The notes under the pieces: generated by a model
What the model saw: only the letters and a program-made list of their open reading frames with translations
What the model was told of the DNA's origin: nothing
Databases searched by the model: none
Part shown: in pieces, positions 27,975 through 36,452 of the stretch
Numbering within the stretch: position 1 is the first letter of the stretch
Layout of the letters: the number at the start of each line of letters is the position of its first letter
Made by a program: the position numbers and the translations under genes
From: Cerina litoralis
GTDB taxonomy: Bacteria; Bacteroidota; Bacteroidia; Flavobacteriales; Flavobacteriaceae
Assembly: GCA_022008415.1 (NCBI GenBank)
Contig: JAIRBC010000021.1
Span: 25,820-89,819, forward strand
Direction: 5' to 3'
DNA: 64,000 bases

Positions 27975-28556
27975 TTACCCATGGATACTTTCCCGGGTGC
28001 CCAAATTTTTCATTATTTCGGCTTCGTACTCCAACAAAGCGTTCCATTTTTTATCCACTTCGGCACGATCGCCATATTGTCTTGCAAACCGGAGGAACAG
28101 CGTGTAATGCCCCGCCTCGCTAACCATTAATTTTTGATAAAAATCTGCCAACTCCCTATCCTCCAATTCCTCCGACAACAGCCGAAAGCGTTCACAACTA
28201 CGCGCCTCGATTAGGGCTGCATATAAAAGTCGATGGACCAATTGCACGGTCCTATTACCTCCCGAAGGAAAGAATTTTAAAAGTTCGAGCACGTAATAAT
28301 CCTTTCTATCGCGTCCCAAGATCTGGCCCCTAGCAATAATTCGGTCGTGTACCATTTTAAAATGCGCCATTTCTTCCCGGGCCAGGGCTGTCATTTCCTG
28401 TACCAGATCGGTATATTCAGGGAAGGTGACTATAAGGGAAATAGCCGTGCTGGCCGCCTTTTGCTCACAATAGGCATGGTCTGTCAGGATTTCATCGATG
28501 TTCTTTTCCACTATGTTCACCCATCTAGGGTCCGTTGGGAGTTTTAAGCCTAGCAT
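27975..28556 (-). CDS. miaE: tRNA-(ms2io6A)-hydroxylase
   Basis: About 193 residues. A ferritin-like diiron oxygenase that hydroxylates the isopentenyl chain of ms2i6A at tRNA position 37. Iron ligands are visible as DHAYCEQKAA, REEMAHFKMVH, EARSCERF and SEAGHY. The MLGLKLPTDPRW start at 28556 is the usual family N-terminus and is preferred over the upstream ATG at 28595. A well-formed promoter lies 17 bases before it on the minus strand. Confidence 0.93.
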   Translation of the reverse strand: MLGLKLPTDPRWVNIVEKNIDEILTDHAYCEQKAASTAISLIVTFPEYTDLVQEMTALAREEMAHFKMVHDRIIARGQILGRDRKDYYVLELLKFFPSGGNRTVQLVHRLLYAALIEARSCERFRLLSEELEDRELADFYQKLMVSEAGHYTLFLRFARQYGDRAEVDKKWNALLEYEAEIMKNLGTRESIHG

Positions 28557-28573
28557 ATATTTATAGTTTTTTG

Positions 28574-28602
28574 CAAAGTTAGGAAGAAAAGTCAAGGGTC
28601 AA
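28574..28602 (-). promoter_or_regulatory. Promoter of miaE with both Bacteroidota elements
   Basis: Read on the minus strand: TTG (28602-28600), an 18-base spacer, then TAACTTTG (28581-28574), matching the -33/-7 pattern of the Bacteroidota primary sigma factor. The miaE ATG follows 17 bases later. This is the best-formed promoter in the window. Confidence 0.6.
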
Positions 28603-28605
28603 GGG

Positions 28606-28647
28606 TTGATAGTTGATAGTTGATAGTCGATAGTTGATAGTTGATAG
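28606..28647 (+). repeat. Heptanucleotide tandem repeat, six copies
   Basis: Six consecutive copies of TTGATAG; the fourth reads TCGATAG. They lie just upstream of the miaE promoter, in the divergent region shared with the EboA gene. Copy number could vary by slippage. Similar 7-base runs occur elsewhere (58299-58319). Confidence 0.9.
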
Positions 28648-28810
28648 TTCAAATAAAAAAGTAAACCCATAAACTTGTCTATTTTCTATGCTCCATTAGT
28701 CTTGGCTCTAAGTTCTTGATTTGTCTTGGCCCTAGGTTAATGATTCCTATCCCACTAACCTACTATTTCACTATCGCACTATTTCACTATCAAACTAATA
28801 CAAAGAATCG

Positions 28811-28818
28811 TATTTTTG
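28811..28818 (+). promoter_or_regulatory. Probable -7 box of the EboA gene
   Basis: TATTTTTG is an exact TAnnTTTG match and lies 23 bases before the ATG at 28842. No clear -33 TTG was found. Confidence 0.45.
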
Positions 28819-28841
28819 TATACGGCATAAATATCAAGCGC

Positions 28842-29693
28842 ATGGAGACAAATAAAAAACTAAAGTCCATTCTTAAAGTGAATCTCAATGCTGGGGATTT
28901 TGAATGGTTAGGGCAACAATTAGATCGTATAAAAAAAGAAAAGTCGGGCAAGGATCTTTTTCTGACCTACAGTATAATTGGCTCACGTATTTCGGACGTC
29001 CCGTTGGATCAATTGCATCTAGAAGACGCTGAATTCCAAGAGTATTTGGAACTTCAAGGTGCCGATAAACGCCAGATGGCCCGTATTTTTTTGCTAGCCG
29101 ATGTGTTAGCGGATGATGCCGATTTCTTTGGCCCAAAAGTGAACAACATCATTCAAGTTGCAGATACGTCCGAGCTTGTTACCTTCTTAAAATTTCTTAT
29201 CCTCCTACCGGATGCAGGCAGCTTTAAAACCACTGCGGTAGATACCTTAAGGACCAATATTTCCACGGTGTTTGATGCCATTGCCCTGAACAATCCCTAT
29301 CCGGCCAAATATTTTAATGACCAGCAGTGGAACCAGATGTATCTAAAGGCCGCGTTTATGCAAAGGGACCTCGGCAAAATAGTGGATATAGAGAAACGGG
29401 CCAATCCGGATCTAGCCCGTATCATTTCCGATTATGCCCATGAACGTTGGGCGGCATCACGGGATATAGACCCCTATTTTTGGAGGCCGGTCGGTCAATT
29501 TTTAAAAGGCCAATTGCTATCGGACATGGACCGGTTGCTCCAAAGCGATAATGTAACCGAAAGAAAGGCTGGGGCACTCTGTTGTTACCGTTCCAACAAT
29601 GAAAAGGCGCGAGAGCTGTTGCAGCAATATCCGGACTTACACGGGCAGGCAGAAAGCAAAAAAATAAGTTGGAAAACCCTAAAAGCAAATTAA
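28842..29693 (+). CDS. EboA-like protein, outside an ebo operon
   Basis: A 283-residue all-helical protein resembling EboA. The diagnostic middle is LNNPYPAKYFNDQQWNQMYLKAAFM, spread over about 190-215, followed by YAHERWAASRDIDPYFWRPVG. EboA is part of the eboABCDEF cluster, whose products in cyanobacteria help move the scytonemin precursor to the periplasm and which occurs, with unknown cargo, in other bacteria. None of eboB-F (TatD-like, UbiA-like, dehydroquinate-synthase-like) is next to it here: miaE is upstream (divergent) and prfB downstream. The frame opens at 28716, but the ATG at 28842 gives the expected N-terminus and a nearby -7 box. The biochemical role is unknown. Confidence 0.78.
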   Translation: METNKKLKSILKVNLNAGDFEWLGQQLDRIKKEKSGKDLFLTYSIIGSRISDVPLDQLHLEDAEFQEYLELQGADKRQMARIFLLADVLADDADFFGPKVNNIIQVADTSELVTFLKFLILLPDAGSFKTTAVDTLRTNISTVFDAIALNNPYPAKYFNDQQWNQMYLKAAFMQRDLGKIVDIEKRANPDLARIISDYAHERWAASRDIDPYFWRPVGQFLKGQLLSDMDRLLQSDNVTERKAGALCCYRSNNEKARELLQQYPDLHGQAESKKISWKTLKAN

Positions 29694-29779
29694 AGGGGGC
29701 GGAGAGGTGTTGGTTGATAGCAAAATTCTTTAAGAACTGGTTTAAAATTTAAAATGGAATTCCAATCGGAAAATAATCC

Positions 29780-29787
29780 TATTTTTG
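29780..29787 (+). promoter_or_regulatory. Probable -7 box of prfB
   Basis: TATTTTTG matches TAnnTTTG and lies 17 bases before the prfB start at 29805. The -33 region is only AT-rich. Confidence 0.45.
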
Positions 29788-29804
29788 AGAAAAATTAGAA
29801 CTAC

Positions 29805-30900
29805 ATGATAACAACAGATCGATCAAAAGGTCTTTTAGAACGCCTTGGTGCGTTAAGGAGGTATCTTTGACTTGGATGCCAAGCTTATAGAAATAGAAAA
29901 CGAAGAGGAAAAAACCCTGGAACCCACTTTTTGGGACCATCCCCAAGCGGCGCAAGCCCATATGAAGTCCATTCAATCCAAAAAAAAGTGGGTGGAAGAT
30001 TTTGATGCGGCCCAAACTTTGGTCGACGATCTGGAAGTTCTCATGGAATTTCAAAAAGAAGGTGAGATCACCGAAGCGGAAGTAGAATCCCAATTAGGAA
30101 GGGCCGAAGAAGCCATTGAAAAGCTGGAGTTTAAAAACATGCTTTCCAATGAAGGGGACGAACTATCGGCCGTACTTCAAATCACGGCAGGTGCCGGCGG
30201 TACGGAAAGCTGTGATTGGGCCTCTATGTTGATGCGTATGTACCTCATGTGGGGCGAAAAGAATGGCTATAAGGTTAAAGAGCTCAACTATCAGGAAGGC
30301 GATGTGGCCGGTATAAAAACGGTTACCTTAGAATTTGACGGAGAATATGGCTTTGGATGGTTAAAGGGCGAAAACGGGGTACACCGCTTGGTGCGCATCT
30401 CCCCTTTTGACAGCAATGCCAAACGGCACACCTCGTTTGCTTCGGTATACGTATACCCATTGGTAGACGATACCATTGAAATCGATATTAATCCTGCCGA
30501 TATTTCCTGGGCTTTTGCGCGGTCTGGTGGTGCCGGCGGCCAAAATGTAAACAAGGTGGAGACCAAGGCCATCCTTACCCACCACCCCACTGGAATAGTC
30601 ATCCACAATTCCGAGACCCGGTCCCAGTTAGACAATAGGGAAAATGCTATGAAACTCTTAAAATCCCAGCTATACGAAATTGAACTTCGGAAACGCCAAG
30701 AAGCCCGAAACGAGATCGAGTCCTCCAAGATGAAGATCGAATGGGGGTCTCAGATCCGCAATTATGTAATGCACCCCTATAAATTGGTGAAGGATGTCCG
30801 CACCGGTGCGGAAACCGGGAATGTAGACCCCGTTATGGATGGTGAAATAGATATGTTCCTAAAGGCCTACCTCATGATGATGGGGCAAAAGGAGGAGTAA
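29805..30900 (+). CDS. prfB: Peptide chain release factor 2, made by programmed +1 frameshift
   Basis: RF2 terminates translation at UGA and UAA. Translation begins at ATG 29805 and after 21 codons meets an in-frame TGA at 29868-29870, set in AGG-AGG-TAT-CTT-TGA-C, the classical prfB frameshift site. Skipping the T at 29868 continues the frame as GAC and gives a 364-residue protein, about the length of E. coli RF2. The SPF anticodon-like motif is at about 199-201 and the catalytic GGQ at about 244-246. The SD-like AGGAGG (29856-29861) lies 3 bases before the slippery CTT, as in E. coli. Low RF2 should favour the shift, which makes the gene self-regulating. A gene caller that ignores the shift would begin at 29872 and lose the N-terminus. 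Confidence 0.96.
29856..29871 (+). promoter_or_regulatory. prfB programmed frameshift site
   Basis: AGGAGG, three bases (TAT), CTT, then TGA and C: the SD-like spur, P-site slippery codon and weak stop context (TGAC) that define the conserved +1 recoding site of RF2 genes. Confidence 0.95.
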
Positions 30901-31037
30901 ATTAGTGGGTTAGTGAGCTAGTGGTTAGTAATCAGTTTGCAGTAATCGGTGATTTAATCCTCGACACCCGCTAAAATTGTATCGAATATTTAGAGGTCAA
31001 TGATAACCTCATAACTAAATTATTCTAAAAACAAGAT
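30901..31037. other. Text-like AT-rich spacer after prfB
   Basis: No gene. It carries near-repeats of the TTAGTG/TTAGTAATC kind, typical of low-complexity flavobacterial spacers. No intrinsic terminator was found, although the repeat that follows can fold. Confidence 0.5.
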
Positions 31038-31142
31038 AATGGGTCCTCCCTTTTTTTACAAGGGGAGCCAGCCCGACAATCATTCCCGTCTTAATGGCAC
31101 GGGCGGACTGGCGGGGTGCCGTCCCGATAACTATCGGGAGCG
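31038..31142 (-). repeat. 105-bp dispersed repeat, copy B
   Basis: The inverted counterpart of 41-145: the same length, about 12 differences by eye, opposite orientation, about 31 kb away. Differences cluster in two spots, and the central block with CACCCCGCCAGTCCGCCCGT is unchanged. It lies between prfB and the ArsC-like gene and is non-coding. Confidence 0.8.
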
Positions 31143-31247
31143 GTGGGATCTCATCAGGCACCATGAAATTTTAAAAATATTACAAAAACAAACAACTCGG
31201 AAAAGATTAAGATTCCCGCCTTCGAGGGAATGAAATTATAAAGTACT

Positions 31248-31592
31248 ATGATAAAAATATACCACAATCCACGATGTACAAAATCCCGTCAGGGATTGGC
31301 CCTGGTCGAGGCTTCGGGAAAACCGTTCGAGGTGATCAGATATTTGGAAGATGTACCTACAAAGGAAGAATTAAAACAGGTATTGCAGTTATTGTCCATT
31401 GCCCCGGTAGATCTTGTACGTAAAAATGAAGCGATCTGGAAGGAAGAATTCAAAGGGAAAACCCTTTCCGATGAACAAATTATTGAGGCTATGATAGCTT
31501 ATCCCAAGCTTATAGAACGGCCAATCGTAATCAGCGGGAATAAAGCGGTAATCGGTCGACCGTCGGAAAGAATTATTGAACTGTTGGGGTAG
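31248..31592 (+). CDS. arsC: ArsC-like arsenate reductase / Spx-family protein
   Basis: A 114-residue thioredoxin-fold protein of the glutaredoxin-coupled ArsC family. The catalytic Cys10 lies in HNPRCTKSR, with the ArsC C-terminal pattern RPIVISGNKAVIGRP carrying the substrate arginines. The spacing and the retained arginines favour an arsenate-reductase-type enzyme (often named ArsC or YffB-like) over the regulator Spx. There is no arsenic efflux gene or ArsR regulator beside it, so a detoxification role is not certain. Confidence 0.85.
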   Translation: MIKIYHNPRCTKSRQGLALVEASGKPFEVIRYLEDVPTKEELKQVLQLLSIAPVDLVRKNEAIWKEEFKGKTLSDEQIIEAMIAYPKLIERPIVISGNKAVIGRPSERIIELLG

Positions 31593-31912
31593 GGATAAAA
31601 AGAAGAACAATGGGCAACCGCATCACGGTTTCACGGAAAACGAAATACAAAATACGAAATACGAAATTGGAAGGAAGTTAGAAGTTGATGGAAAATATAA
31701 AAAACTTATAACTCTGAACTAATAACCATACTTCAAAAACATCCCCCTACCCCCTTCAAAGGGGGAATCAATACTGACATTCAAAAAAACAATCAAACTC
31801 TACATAGAATACTTATCCTTTATAATTCTGAACTCATAACCCATAACTTTTGTCTTTCGTCTTGATTCTTGACTCTAAGCTCCATTCTTTTTGTGCCATA
31901 GGGAATTATTCC
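31593..31912. other. Convergent intergenic region with text-like and hairpin repeats
   Basis: A 320-base stretch between the convergent arsC and tolC genes, without a gene. It contains AAATACGAAATAC-type tandem words, the hairpin repeat of family E at 31735-31771, and phrases such as CTTGACTCTAAGCTCC that recur in altered form near 28700. Confidence 0.6.
31735..31771 (+). repeat. Hairpin repeat family E, copy 1
   Basis: Almost identical to 41902-41938. The core AACATCCCCC, one variable base, then ACCCCCTTCAAAGGGGG can fold into a stem of six or seven pairs (CCCCCT against AGGGGG). Both copies sit in convergent intergenic regions. Confidence 0.75.
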
Positions 31913-33223
31913 TTACAAAGTCAGGTCCCCGGCCAATTCCTTTAACGTAATTTCAGAAAGTTTGGCCTGATATACGGCGTTGTAATATCGCACCTTTGCG
32001 TTGATATAGTTAAGCTGTGCGGTTCTAAACTCCACCGTGGTGATAATACCAATTCGGTACTTATCGACGGTTATCTCCAGATTTTCCTTGGCAATGGCCT
32101 CATTTTTTCCCTCCAGGTCTATAAGACTTATATTGGTGGTATAGGTTTGATAGGCAGTGCCAAGTTGGGACAGCAACTCTTGGGTTTGTTCCGCAATTGC
32201 CAATTCGGCGTTTTCAATCTGTATCTTCCCAATCTTTTCGTTGCGATTTTGGTTAAAACCATCAAAAATATTCAGGCTTACATCTATGCCGTAGTTCCAA
32301 CCATGGGAATCCGAACTGGTGGAAAAGCCAAGGTCAGATTTCGTATGCCCAAAATTATACCCGGTTCCCGCAACGATGGAAGGGTACCTATTGGCAACCG
32401 TCTGTTTTAGTTCCAGTTCGGCAATTCTTTTATTGATCAGTTGTGCCCTTAGTTGGGGATTCTGTTCCTGGACCAATTTTTCCAGTTCCGGTAAGAATAA
32501 TTTTTCGTCGACCAATATTTCATCAATTACCTTAAAGTCGATTTTGGTATCCCTTGCAAGGCTCTGATTGAGTTTTATCTTGGTATTGGCATATCGTTCC
32601 AATTGGCGCTGCATCAAGGTTTGATCCGTGTTTAGGTCTACTTTGGCGTTTAGCACATCCAGTTTTGAAGCTTTGCCAATAATGAAGCGATTATGGGCAA
32701 ATTCTACCCTTTGGTTAGAAATCATCAGCGTCGTATCTAATGCGGAAAGCTGTTGCTGCTGTTGTACCAGGTCGTAATAGGTAATCATAACATCACTGAC
32801 GGTAGTGAGAATGGCTTGTTTTAGTGATGCTTGGCCCAATTTTTCCAATTCTTTTAATTGATCATAACGGGCAAACATTTTGAACCCGTCAAAAATGGTC
32901 CAGTCTAGCCCCGCCCCATAGTTCAAGTTGTTATTTTTTGCATTGTCCTGGGATACTTTGCTGCCATCGGACCGTACTTGGGTGAGATTTTGAACTCGAT
33001 TTTGATCACCTAGGGTTCCGGTGATTTTTGGAAGCATACCAGCCCGTCCAGGACTAACAGCCGTTTCATCGACCTTTAGGTCATTGGCTGCCATCCTGAT
33101 CTGATAATTATTCTTCAAAGCTAGTTCTACTGCCTCTTCTACCGTGAGTACTTGCTGAGCCACGGCTTTATGCACAAAAAATATCAGAACAAAGGATATA
33201 AATAAAAATATTCGTCGGTTCAT
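31913..33223 (-). CDS. TolC-family outer-membrane efflux protein
   Basis: A 436-residue outer-membrane channel subunit. It has a signal peptide (cut after ...HKAVAQ, about residue 22) and two OEP repeats of long heptad-rich helices. The first begins LTVEEAVELALKNNYQI and the second lies around the VANRYPSIVAGTGYNF strand. A DxFDGF-type element (WTIFDGFKMF and LNIFDGFNQ) occurs once in each half, as usual for TolC proteins. It is the last gene of the RND operon, 148 bases after the pump gene. Confidence 0.92.
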   Translation of the reverse strand: MNRRIFLFISFVLIFFVHKAVAQQVLTVEEAVELALKNNYQIRMAANDLKVDETAVSPGRAGMLPKITGTLGDQNRVQNLTQVRSDGSKVSQDNAKNNNLNYGAGLDWTIFDGFKMFARYDQLKELEKLGQASLKQAILTTVSDVMITYYDLVQQQQQLSALDTTLMISNQRVEFAHNRFIIGKASKLDVLNAKVDLNTDQTLMQRQLERYANTKIKLNQSLARDTKIDFKVIDEILVDEKLFLPELEKLVQEQNPQLRAQLINKRIAELELKQTVANRYPSIVAGTGYNFGHTKSDLGFSTSSDSHGWNYGIDVSLNIFDGFNQNRNEKIGKIQIENAELAIAEQTQELLSQLGTAYQTYTTNISLIDLEGKNEAIAKENLEITVDKYRIGIITTVEFRTAQLNYINAKVRYYNAVYQAKLSEITLKELAGDLTL

Positions 33224-33371
33224 TTTCTTCTACTCAAATTTTTTTTGATATGATAATAGTTAAAGTAAACATGTTCCGCACAGATCAACCTGTGCGCTCC
33301 CGTATAATCCCTGAGTTTCGGGATAATTATTAGGGTAGGTATGCAAAAAATTAATTGCGTTTGTACTCATC

Positions 33372-36300
33372 TCACGCTCTTTCCAAGAAGTCAAATTCGG
33401 GCCGGTGCTTCTTTTCCCTAGACCATAAATAGTATAAGGCGGGTATTACAAACAGCGTTAGTATCAAAGAAAACATGGTACCGCCAATGATCACAACACC
33501 CATACCGATACGACTGGTAGACGCAGCTCCTATGGACAAAGCAATCGGCAAGGCGCCCAGGGCAATCGTAAGGCTCGTCATAAGAATTGGCCGCAGCCTG
33601 GATACCGATGCCTTCTGTATGGCTTCCATTTTTGGAATTCCCTCTTCACGAAGCTGATTGGCAAACTCCACGATAAGGATCCCGTTCTTGGTAACGAGGC
33701 CAATTAGCATAATGGTCCCGATCTGACTAAAAATGTTCCAGGTCTGCCCAAAAAGCCAAAGGGAAAACACGGCTCCCGCAACAGCCATTGGCACGGTCAA
33801 AATGATGATAAATGGATCGACAAAACTTTCGAACTGAGCTGCCAAAATCAGGAAGATAAGCAATAATGCCAAACCAAATGCAAAAAGAGTATTGCTGCTA
33901 CTTTCCACAAAATCCCTGGATTCCCCACCCAAATCGGTCGTAAAGGAATCGTCCAACACCTTGGCCTTAATAGATTCCATGGCGTCTATCCCATCACTTA
34001 TACTTTGGCCAGGAGCCAAACTTGCCGACACGGTGGCCGACATATACCGGTTATTATGGTATAATTGTGGCGGACTACTGTGTTCCTCAGTATTCACCAA
34101 ATTATCGAGCTGGATTAAAAGGCCGTCCTTGTTTTTTACATAAATGGACGTAAGGTCCATCGGGGTGCTTCGGTCTTTTTTGTCAAATTGTCCAATGACC
34201 TGATATTGTTTTCCATTCATAAGAAAATATCCAAAACGCTGTCCACTAAAGGACAATTGTAAGGTCTGGGCAACATCGAGAACGGAAACCCCTAAGCTCT
34301 CCGCTTTCTCCCGATCTATGGTAACGTATATTTCGGGCTTGTTAAACTTGAGGTTTAAATCGCTATTGGAAAAAGTGGGATCCCTTTCCACCTCGTTCAT
34401 AAATTCCGGGATTTTTTCCTCCAGTTTTTCAAAGTTCGGTGCCTGGATAATGTATTGTATGGGCATCCCTCCTCGACGGTTTACAGCAATAGTGGGAGAT
34501 TCGGAAACATTTACCCTAGCCCCGGTATACTTCTTTGTCCAACGGGTTAAATCATTCGCAATTTCGTGCTGGGATCGTTCCCGGTCATCTGGGTCTATGA
34601 GTGAAATAATGGCCAATCCACTGTTGACCGAGGACGACCCCCAGCCTGGAGAAGTGATAATAAGACTCACTTTCTTTTCGGGTACGGAATCGTTAATAAG
34701 TTCGGTCATATCGTTCATAAATCGATCCATATAATCGTATGATGCTCCCTCCGGACCCGTAACGGACACCCTAATATAACTTCGATCGTCATAAGGTGCC
34801 GTTTCTTTTTTGAGCAAGCTGTAAAAAAGGCCGATCATGCCTAGACAAGCGAACAATATTGGAAAACTGAGCCACTTCCTTTTCATAAACTTGCGGAGAC
34901 CGTCTGCATAAGCATTGTTCATACGGACAAAATACCCTTCGGTAATTTCATAAAACCTAGACCTTTTTTGTTTTCCAGGTCTTATCATATACGCATTTAA
35001 CATAGGGGTAAGGCTCAAGGAAACAAAGGCGGATATCAGTACTGCGGCACCAAGGACAACCCCAAACTCCCGGAATAGCCTTCCCACAAATCCTTCGAGA
35101 AAAATTACAGGGAGAAAAACGGCGGCCAAGGTAATGGAAATGGAAATTACCGCAAAAAATATCTCGTTAGAACCCTTTATTGCGGCCTGAATGGGGTGCA
35201 TGCCCTCCTCTACCTTTTTATAAATATTTTCGGTCACCACGATACCGTCGTCCACAACAAGGCCCGTGGCCAGTACAATGGCCAAAAGGGTAAGGACATT
35301 GATGGAAAAACCAAAAAGCCACATGATAAAAAAAGTAAAAATAAGGGACACAGGTATATCTATAAGCGGTCTCAAGGCCATGGACCAATTCCTGAAAAAA
35401 AGATAGATGACCAGTATAACGAGAATAATGGAAATAATGAGGGTCTCCCCAACTTCCTTGATCGCCCGTTTTACAAACAACGTGTCGTCCATGACGACGT
35501 TCAACTTGAAATCGGCAGGAAGGTCCCTTTTAAGTTTATCGTATTCCTTATAAAAAGAATCAGCAATGTCCACATAATTGGCACCAGGTTGGGGCACTAA
35601 GGCAACCGCGACCATAGGCTGTCCGGAATCGCTTAGTTTGGTCTCCATATTCTCGGCCTCCAAAGTGGCCTTGCCGATGTCGCTAAGCCGCACTACCCTT
35701 TCCTCATCGGCCCTAATGATGATGTTGTTAAATCCCTCCACCGTAGAAAGGTTTCCTATAGTCTTTACGGCCAATTCCGTATTGGCACCCGTTAATTTAC
35801 CAGAGGGCAGTTCTACGTTCTGGGACAGCAACGCCCGTCTAACATCCGCGACAGTTACACCATACGAGGCCAATTTTGCCGGATCGATCCACAATCGCAT
35901 AGCATACCTTCGTTGGCCCCAAATTTGAACTCCACTGACCCCCTGAATCGTTTGAAGCCTTTGAGCCAAAACATTTTCCGCATAATCGGAAAGTTCCAAC
36001 ACATTTCTATTGCTGCTTTGAACCGTCATGGAAATGATGGCCCTGGAATCGGCATCGGCCTTGGAAACCACTGGTGGAGCATCTATATCTTCCGGTAATC
36101 TGCGCACCGCTTGGGAAACTTTGTCCCTAACATCATTGGCAGCCTCTTCTAGGTCCTTGTCCAGATTAAATTCTATATTGATCCTACTGGAGCCCTGGTT
36201 ACTGGACGAGGTAATATTCCGAATACCGTCTATCGCATTGATCGATTTCTCCAAGGGCTCGGTGATCTGCGATTCGATAATATCTGCATTTGCACCACTA

Positions 36301-36452
36301 TAACTAGTACTTACCGAAACTTGGGCGGGGTCTATGGCTGGAAATTCCCGGACCCCGAGATACGTAAAGCCTATAACCCCAAAAAGGATTATGGCCAGAT
36401 TGATGACGATGGTCAGGACCGGTCTCTTAATACTTAAGGTGGACAAATTCAT
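33372..36452 (-). CDS. RND efflux pump, inner-membrane permease (HAE1 type)
   Basis: A 1026-residue AcrB-like proton-driven multidrug pump with 12 transmembrane segments and two large periplasmic loops. It opens with IKRPVLTIVINLAIILFGVIG and REFPAIDPA. The proton-relay region in TM4 reads LLAIVLATGLVVDDGIVVTENIY, with the Asp pair characteristic of the family. TM11 holds TKNGILIVEFA, and RLRPILMTSL follows. The substrate is not predictable. Its start overlaps the stop of the adaptor gene by 4 bases. Confidence 0.95.
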   Translation of the reverse strand: MNLSTLSIKRPVLTIVINLAIILFGVIGFTYLGVREFPAIDPAQVSVSTSYSGANADIIESQITEPLEKSINAIDGIRNITSSSNQGSSRINIEFNLDKDLEEAANDVRDKVSQAVRRLPEDIDAPPVVSKADADSRAIISMTVQSSNRNVLELSDYAENVLAQRLQTIQGVSGVQIWGQRRYAMRLWIDPAKLASYGVTVADVRRALLSQNVELPSGKLTGANTELAVKTIGNLSTVEGFNNIIIRADEERVVRLSDIGKATLEAENMETKLSDSGQPMVAVALVPQPGANYVDIADSFYKEYDKLKRDLPADFKLNVVMDDTLFVKRAIKEVGETLIISIILVILVIYLFFRNWSMALRPLIDIPVSLIFTFFIMWLFGFSINVLTLLAIVLATGLVVDDGIVVTENIYKKVEEGMHPIQAAIKGSNEIFFAVISISITLAAVFLPVIFLEGFVGRLFREFGVVLGAAVLISAFVSLSLTPMLNAYMIRPGKQKRSRFYEITEGYFVRMNNAYADGLRKFMKRKWLSFPILFACLGMIGLFYSLLKKETAPYDDRSYIRVSVTGPEGASYDYMDRFMNDMTELINDSVPEKKVSLIITSPGWGSSSVNSGLAIISLIDPDDRERSQHEIANDLTRWTKKYTGARVNVSESPTIAVNRRGGMPIQYIIQAPNFEKLEEKIPEFMNEVERDPTFSNSDLNLKFNKPEIYVTIDREKAESLGVSVLDVAQTLQLSFSGQRFGYFLMNGKQYQVIGQFDKKDRSTPMDLTSIYVKNKDGLLIQLDNLVNTEEHSSPPQLYHNNRYMSATVSASLAPGQSISDGIDAMESIKAKVLDDSFTTDLGGESRDFVESSSNTLFAFGLALLLIFLILAAQFESFVDPFIIILTVPMAVAGAVFSLWLFGQTWNIFSQIGTIMLIGLVTKNGILIVEFANQLREEGIPKMEAIQKASVSRLRPILMTSLTIALGALPIALSIGAASTSRIGMGVVIIGGTMFSLILTLFVIPALYYLWSREKKHRPEFDFLERA

